Source: DASWHD01 sp036393335
GTDB lineage: Bacteria; CG2-30-53-67; CG2-30-70-394
Reading direction: 5' to 3'
DNA: 10,149 nucleotides
Assembly: GCA_036393335.1 (NCBI GenBank)
Contig: DASWHD010000034.1
Location: 1 to 10,149, forward strand
Under the pieces are notes generated by a model. The model ran no database searches. It was not told the origin of the DNA and saw only the letters and a program-made list of their open reading frames with translations. Numbering within the stretch: position 1 is the first letter of the stretch; each line of letters opens with the position of its first letter. The position numbers were made by a program, and so were the translations under genes. Positions 6,598 through 10,149 of the stretch are shown piece after piece.

Positions 6598-6889
6598 CCC
6601 GCATTTCTCACCATGGATCTGCTGCGCACGCGCAATTGCCCGCATCTCCTGCCCGGGTCCTCGTCCGAGTCCTCGACAGGGTAGGAGCCGGTTTCACCGG
6701 CGATGCGCGCGATTGGCGTAGCAGGCCCTGCGGGTCTGACTCGCCGATGAAATCGGCTCCTACCCGCGGGCCGACCAGGATCTACGGCTATTTGCGCGCG
6801 CTCGCGACGACCCCTGGTGAGAATTGCGGGTTAAGGCGACACCAGCAAAGTGCGAATGACCTTTGGTTCGTGCAGGGAGGTCGCCGCCG
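6598..6889. other. 292-base gap holding an inverted REP pair
   Basis: This gap splits the LysM gene from the OmpA-like gene. It holds the REP-type inverted pair described separately (6679-6765). Further right is a six-base inverted repeat CTGGTG (6814-6819) / CACCAG (6840-6845). The ribosome binding site of the next gene begins at 6875. I see no gene and no convincing promoter. Confidence 0.55.
6679..6765. repeat. inverted REP pair (REPIN-like element)
   Basis: Two 25-base arms, 6679-6703 and 6741-6765, are inverted copies differing at only two positions. Each arm starts GGGTAGGAGCC and contains its own small stem: GCCGG-TTTCA-CCGGC on the left and GCCGA-TTTCA-TCGGC (read on the minus strand) on the right. 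The two differences are a matched pair that keeps the inner stem. The 37-base spacer contains GCAGG-C-CCTGC. GTAGGAGCC-type palindromes of this form are widespread gammaproteobacterial REP sequences moved by RAYT transposases. No RAYT gene is in the window. Confidence 0.8.
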
Positions 6890-8170
6890 GTGAGCCCCCG
6901 TCCCACCCACAGCGCCACCCAGGGCGGCGCGGCGTCCAGCCACCCCCTCGGCGACGTGGACGCCCTGTGCGTGGCGACGACCACGGCGGATGGCCGCAAC
7001 ACGATCGCCGAGCCCCTGGTGCCGGTGGCGTCGTGGCGCATGGACGACATCCGCTTCCAGTTCGACTCCTCCTTCATCCGGCCCGAGGCTGCCGACGAGT
7101 TCGCGCTCCTCGCGGTGCTGGCCAAGGAGCACTCCGAGGCACCCATCACCCTGTTCGGCCACGCCGATCCGGTGGGGGACGACGCCTACAACAAGAAGCT
7201 CAGCGGCCGGCGGGCCATCGCGGTCTACGCCGTGCTCACCCGGGACACGGCCCTGTGGGAGGACCTCTACCGCCACCCCCACGGCCGCGACGACTGGGGG
7301 ACGCGCACCCTCCAGCTCATCCTCCAGGACCGCGGCCATTCGCCGGGGGCGATCGACGGCGTGGCCGGTGACCAGACCAAGGCGGCGATCAAGGCGTTCC
7401 AGGGCGAGAATGGCCTCACGCAGGACGGGGTCGCCGGCTCCCTCACCCGCGACAAGCTGTTCCTCGCCTACATGGACGCCCACTGCCGCGACGAGGCGGG
7501 CCAGCCCTTCGTTCTGGACAAGACGGACTTCCTCGGCCAAGGCGCCGACCGTGACGGGCGCGGTGATTACCAGGGATGCAGCGAGTTCAATCCCGTGCGC
7601 ATGTTTTCTCAGGAAGAGAATCAACGATTGCAGCCAGCCGCGAATCATGCCGAGCGCAACCGCGAGAACGCCCCGAACCGCCGGGTGGTGGCCCTGCTGT
7701 TCCGGCCCGGGACGGTCGTGCCACTGGAGAAGTGGCCGTGCCCCGCCGCCACCGCCGGGGACGAGCAGTGCCGCAAGCGGTTCTGGTCCGATGCCGCGAC
7801 CCGGCGCAGCTTTCAGGAGGAGAGGCGGGAGTACCCGCAGACTCGCGACACCTTCGCCTGTCGCTTCTACGATCGGATCGCCGGGGACTCCCTGATCGAG
7901 ATCCATGAGGGGGGGCAGGGCAAGCTGTTCATGGAGATCCGTAACGCCCTAGGGGAAGAGCCCCTCGCCGGCCGCGCCTATCGCATCACCCCCCTCGGTG
8001 CCGCGGCGGCGATGTTCGAGGGGACCCTGGATGGGGAGGGGAGGCTGGTCCACGACGACGTCCCCTCCGATGACTACCAGCTCGTAGTCGACGGCGTTCC
8101 GGGACAGCATGCGGCCCTCGTGCTGGACGCCGCGGCGAGCGAGCCGCAGGTCCGCTTTCTGGAGACGTGA
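6890..8170 (+). CDS. OmpA-like, peptidoglycan-binding multidomain protein
   Basis: A 426-residue protein with four visible parts. Residues about 50-120 form an OmpA-like domain: FQFDSSFIRPEA, then ITLFGHADPVGDDAYNKKLS, GRRAIAVYAVL; Asp93 and Arg108 sit where this family contacts diaminopimelate. Residues about 130-199 form a PG_binding_1-like domain (LQDRGHSPGAIDGVAG, AIKAFQGENGL). Residues about 205-335 form an uncharacterised region with Cys230, Cys284, Cys294 and Cys324 in GCSEFNP, KWPCP, CRKRFWSD and DTFACRFYDR. Residues about 340-420 form a beta domain resembling the middle of the LysM protein. No signal peptide precedes the OmpA domain. GTG6890 is chosen because GGGAGG lies nine bases upstream; an in-frame TTG at 6863 is the alternative. 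The next gene follows after three bases. Probably part of a wall-directed or injected assembly; the exact role is unknown. Confidence 0.85.
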   Translation: MSPRPTHSATQGGAASSHPLGDVDALCVATTTADGRNTIAEPLVPVASWRMDDIRFQFDSSFIRPEAADEFALLAVLAKEHSEAPITLFGHADPVGDDAYNKKLSGRRAIAVYAVLTRDTALWEDLYRHPHGRDDWGTRTLQLILQDRGHSPGAIDGVAGDQTKAAIKAFQGENGLTQDGVAGSLTRDKLFLAYMDAHCRDEAGQPFVLDKTDFLGQGADRDGRGDYQGCSEFNPVRMFSQEENQRLQPAANHAERNRENAPNRRVVALLFRPGTVVPLEKWPCPAATAGDEQCRKRFWSDAATRRSFQEERREYPQTRDTFACRFYDRIAGDSLIEIHEGGQGKLFMEIRNALGEEPLAGRAYRITPLGAAAAMFEGTLDGEGRLVHDDVPSDDYQLVVDGVPGQHAALVLDAAASEPQVRFLET

Positions 8171-8173
8171 CCC

Positions 8174-9454
8174 GTGGCCATCCGTGTCCTGCTGCAGCCC
8201 GCGACCGTGTCGGTGACCCCCGGCGGCGGGGGTGCCGCCTACACGGTGGTGACCGGGGTCACGATCAGCCTGGCTTCCCGGGGACGGGGAGCCGCCCCGG
8301 TGCAGGCAACGCCCACGCCGGCCTCCCTGGAGCTCCACGAGGTGCCGGGCCGGGGGGACACGGCGCGCCGGCCGCGGCTCATCGGCACCCTGGCCGGCGA
8401 GATCCGCCTCGACGGCAGCACCTTCAAGTTCGCCGGCGTCGCCCCCCTGCTCATCCAGTTCGACCCCCTGGTGGACGAGACGGACTTCCGCGTCCCCATC
8501 ACCTACGACACGACCCACTTCGAGAACGTGACGGACCAGAACCTGCGGCTGCCGTGGGAGAGCGTCGCCGAGCGGGGGCGCCTGGAGGTGGGGGTGAAGC
8601 TGCTGATCGACGGCGCGGTGCACTCCGACCTCGCCAACAACGACACCCTCGACGTCTCCCTCGTGCATCGCGGGGTGCCCGACGACGGCACGGACACGGC
8701 GCATCGCTTCGAGTGCCACGGCGTCCGGGAGGTCTACCCCACGGGCAATCACCACCTCACGACCACCCAGCGCATCGCCATCGGCACCGATCCGCTGCGC
8801 ATCTTCGTCCACGACAGCGTCCGCGACGCCTGCGACGCGGTGCACGCGGGCTCCTTCGACCTCGCCCAGCTCACCACCCACCTGACCACCCTCTTCCAGG
8901 ACGCGGGTTTCTCCACCCTCGACGTGCAACAGAAGAGCGACGCGGACGCTACCGCCGCGTGGTGGCAGCAGAGTGGCTCCCGGTTCATCGCCAAGAACGT
9001 GGCCAATCCCACGAGCGTTGCCGGCAACGAGGGGCAGAATCTCCCGTTCTTCGAGTTCTGGGCCTTCGGCCAGGCGAGCCTGTTCGGCGGCGCCGAGGCC
9101 GCCGAGTCGGAGGCCCTCAACCCGGGCAACGAGATCAACGTGAGCGGCCGGACCAAGCGGGTGATCGTGCCGATCGCCGTGCTCGGCGGGCAGGCGGTGT
9201 TCGACAACACCTACCAGCAGATCACCGTGGCGGCGACGCGCATGCAGTTCCTCGCGAGCCTGCTGGCCCACGAGATCGGCCACACCTTCGGCCTGCCCCA
9301 CGCCCTACACTTCGACTCCGGCACCAGCACCTACTCCCAGTCCGGCGGCGACATCCTGGGGACCATGGGCCTGCTCACCGTCAGCGGCGGCCGCGGCCGC
9401 CTCCAGAAGTTCGGCCCGGTCCACAAGGAGACCCTCCGCCGGCACTTCCTGTAA
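8174..9454 (+). CDS. zincin (metzincin-like) metalloprotease
   Basis: A 426-residue protein whose zinc site is HEIGHTFGLPH at residues 366-376 (9269-9301): His366, His370 and His376 as ligands, Glu367 as general base, Gly373 at the metzincin turn. ILGTMG follows with Met398 at 22 residues past the third histidine, the expected Met-turn. It should therefore cleave peptide bonds in a zinc-dependent way. Residues 1 to about 170 are beta-rich and unrecognised (IRVLLQPATVSVTPGGGG and onward), perhaps a targeting or prodomain. There is no signal peptide and no obvious cysteine-switch, so export by Sec is not indicated. GTG8174 is used: the previous gene stops at 8170 and GGAG at 8161-8164 lies nine bases before, so the two genes are clearly one operon. 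Substrate unknown; wall-binding partners suggest action in an envelope or a target cell. Confidence 0.88.
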   Translation: MAIRVLLQPATVSVTPGGGGAAYTVVTGVTISLASRGRGAAPVQATPTPASLELHEVPGRGDTARRPRLIGTLAGEIRLDGSTFKFAGVAPLLIQFDPLVDETDFRVPITYDTTHFENVTDQNLRLPWESVAERGRLEVGVKLLIDGAVHSDLANNDTLDVSLVHRGVPDDGTDTAHRFECHGVREVYPTGNHHLTTTQRIAIGTDPLRIFVHDSVRDACDAVHAGSFDLAQLTTHLTTLFQDAGFSTLDVQQKSDADATAAWWQQSGSRFIAKNVANPTSVAGNEGQNLPFFEFWAFGQASLFGGAEAAESEALNPGNEINVSGRTKRVIVPIAVLGGQAVFDNTYQQITVAATRMQFLASLLAHEIGHTFGLPHALHFDSGTSTYSQSGGDILGTMGLLTVSGGRGRLQKFGPVHKETLRRHFL

Positions 9455-9485
9455 CGGCGGATCGCGCTGTCGGCGGGCGATGAAA

Positions 9486-9505
9486 GGGCACGGCATGCCG
9501 TGCCC
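9486..9505. repeat. perfect 20-base palindrome
   Basis: GGGCACGGCA followed by its exact reverse complement TGCCGTGCCC, 31 bases after the zincin stop and at the broken 3' end of the nifN relic. As RNA it would fold into an eight-base stem with a CATG loop, so it may end or protect the zincin transcript. No T-run follows. It looks like a mobile palindromic unit, similar to palindromes scattered through GC-rich proteobacterial genomes. Confidence 0.7.
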
Positions 9506-9506
9506 C

Positions 9507-9868
9507 AACGGATTGGGTGCTACCGGCACCACGGCGATGGCCGCGTGCTCCGGGCGCTTCGTGCGGAACGCCTTCACCATCATCGAGACGTCTCTCCCTT
9601 GGGTCTCGGACTGCCCGGTGGTGGGCACGCCGATGAGCCGCGGCCGCGCCCATGACCGTGGTCTGATCCATCGCCGTGGTCTGGAGGGGGATCGGCTCGC
9701 GGAAGTGGCGCACGAAGAAGACCTTGCCGAAGGCGGTGCACCCCTGGGGCCGTGGCTCATCGGGATCGCCCGGTCGATGCCGAGAAACGCCAGCGACGCC
9801 CCCACCGTCTGGCTCAACTTGAGCGGGCTCACCGACAGCGCGGTGCTGCGGCGCTCCACCTCAGCCAC
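9507..9868 (-). pseudogene. nifN: nifN relic (nitrogenase FeMo-cofactor scaffold protein), frameshifted and truncated
   Basis: Leftward remains of nifN, about 115 codons of a gene normally near 450. GGGAGG six bases before GTG9868 is an intact ribosome binding site. The reading starts VAEVERRSTALSVSPLKLSQ and continues to AFLGIDRAIPMSHGP. At about 9744-9748 one base is missing (expected CCC CAG GGG TGC). The next frame gives GCTAFGKVFFVRHFREPIPL and QTTAMDQTTVMG. At about 9647 a stretch of perhaps 15-20 codons is gone, and the first frame resumes with RPRLIGVPTTGQSETQGRDV and ends near EHAAIAVVPV (9521). The rest is lost next to the palindrome at 9486-9505. NifN with NifE forms the scaffold on which the nitrogenase cofactor matures; this copy cannot do so. 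No other nif gene is visible in the window. The identification is strong because all three segments fall in the family's order. Confidence 0.85.
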
Positions 9869-9914
9869 GGCAGACCTCCCGGCCGGCGGAGCGCCAAGCG
9901 CACGAAAACAGATC

Positions 9915-9976
9915 GACCGCGAATGGACGCGAATAACCCCGCGCACAATTCGCCCCGCGGATGAACGCAGACGAAT
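9915..9976. repeat. degenerate ACGCGAAT-type short repeats
   Basis: Imperfect units of about ten bases recur: ACCGCGAATGG, ACGCGAATAA, CCGCGGATGA and ACGCAGACGAATGA, broken by CCCCGCGCACAATTCGC. They lie between the nifN relic and the antitoxin relic. Similar strings occur between genes in many GC-rich bacteria; here they mark a recombination-scarred stretch. No encoded product is suggested. Confidence 0.4.
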
Positions 9977-9977
9977 G

Positions 9978-10077
9978 ACGCCTCCGATTCGAGACACGCC
10001 TCCAGATAGGCCGCCATCTCCTCGGGGGTCCGGAGGTGCTCGGCCACGTCGTAGCGAGTGGTCACGGTCTTGCTCAT
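9978..10077 (-). pseudogene. truncated HI1420-type antitoxin
   Basis: Leftward start of an addiction-module antidote protein. ATG10077 follows AGGAG by six bases and reads MSKTVTTRYDVAEHL, then RTPEEMAAYLEACLE, which is the standard N-terminus of the HI1420-type antitoxin family. These are usually near 100 residues with a lambda-repressor-like HTH in the second half. After about residue 30 the sequence turns into unrelated text (SEASFVCVHPRGELCAGL) that runs into the repeats at 9915-9976, so the HTH is missing and DNA binding should be lost. The partner, usually a RelE/HigB-like Gp49-family toxin, would lie upstream, at or beyond the right edge. I rate the family call as likely and the inactivation as very likely. 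Confidence 0.6.
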
Positions 10078-10149
10078 CGTCTGCTCCTAGAGATTCCGCG
10101 CGAGGCGCAGGGCAGCCGTCATGGACTACGGAACCTGGCGCTTGAGATA

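Noticed and set aside
6788..7906. Long minus-strand open frame antisense to the OmpA-like gene
   Set aside because: No family features. The plus strand carries clear OmpA and PGB motifs, and its ribosome binding site fits.
7949..9301. Long open frame on the minus strand antisense to the zincin gene
   Set aside because: Rich in Arg, Gly, Val and Glu without a recognisable domain. It mirrors the GC-biased third positions of the real gene, which has a complete zinc-site motif.
9480..10145. Plus-strand open frame across the right end
   Set aside because: It is antisense to the nifN and antitoxin relics, and its translation resembles nothing.
1..10149. CRISPR arrays, tRNA or rRNA genes
   Set aside because: No evenly spaced repeats, cloverleaf-like segments or rRNA-like sequence were seen.

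Overview
The window is GC-rich bacterial DNA. Several things suggest a proteobacterium, most likely a gammaproteobacterium: good Shine-Dalgarno sites with frequent GTG starts, an inverted pair of REP-type palindromes of the kind common in gammaproteobacteria, a relic of the nitrogenase cofactor gene nifN, and a relic of a HI1420-type antitoxin. I cannot name the genus from sequence alone.

Left part (1-3814). The first 235 bases hold the N-terminal end of a leftward quinone-oxidoreductase-like MDR gene. After a divergent gap come five rightward genes for small soluble proteins, most with their own strong ribosome binding site: a BdcA/FabG-like short-chain dehydrogenase, a SnoaL/SgcJ-type NTF2-fold protein, a YciI/DGPF protein, an NmrA-like NAD(P)-binding protein, and a GFA-type zinc protein. 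All five families are typical of small-molecule redox or detoxification chemistry. No regulator or transporter accompanies them. The second and third genes look less GC-rich than their neighbours, which hints at assembly by transfer.

Middle (3815-5884). A leftward TVP38/TMEM64 (VTT, DedA superfamily) membrane protein converges on the GFA gene. Across a 400-base gap it is divergent from a zinc-dependent alcohol dehydrogenase.

Right part (5934-9454). A perfect TATAAT box precedes a three-gene rightward set: a LysM + beta domain + peptidoglycan-binding (PGB) protein; an OmpA-like + PGB + cysteine-containing unknown domain + beta domain protein; and, three bases later, a zincin metalloprotease with HEIGHTFGLPH and a Met-turn. 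None of the three starts with a signal peptide, although their domains are meant for the cell wall. This resembles cargo or accessory sets of contractile injection systems (T6SS/eCIS), but no VgrG, PAAR, sheath or immunity gene is visible here. It is the best candidate for an undescribed system. A REP pair with compensatory base changes sits between the first two genes.

Right end (9455-10149). This is a gene graveyard read leftward. It holds a 20-base perfect palindrome, then a decayed nifN fragment with an intact ribosome binding site and start, one frameshift, one internal deletion and a lost C-terminus, then short ACGCGAAT-like repeats, then the first 30 or so codons of an antitoxin gene.
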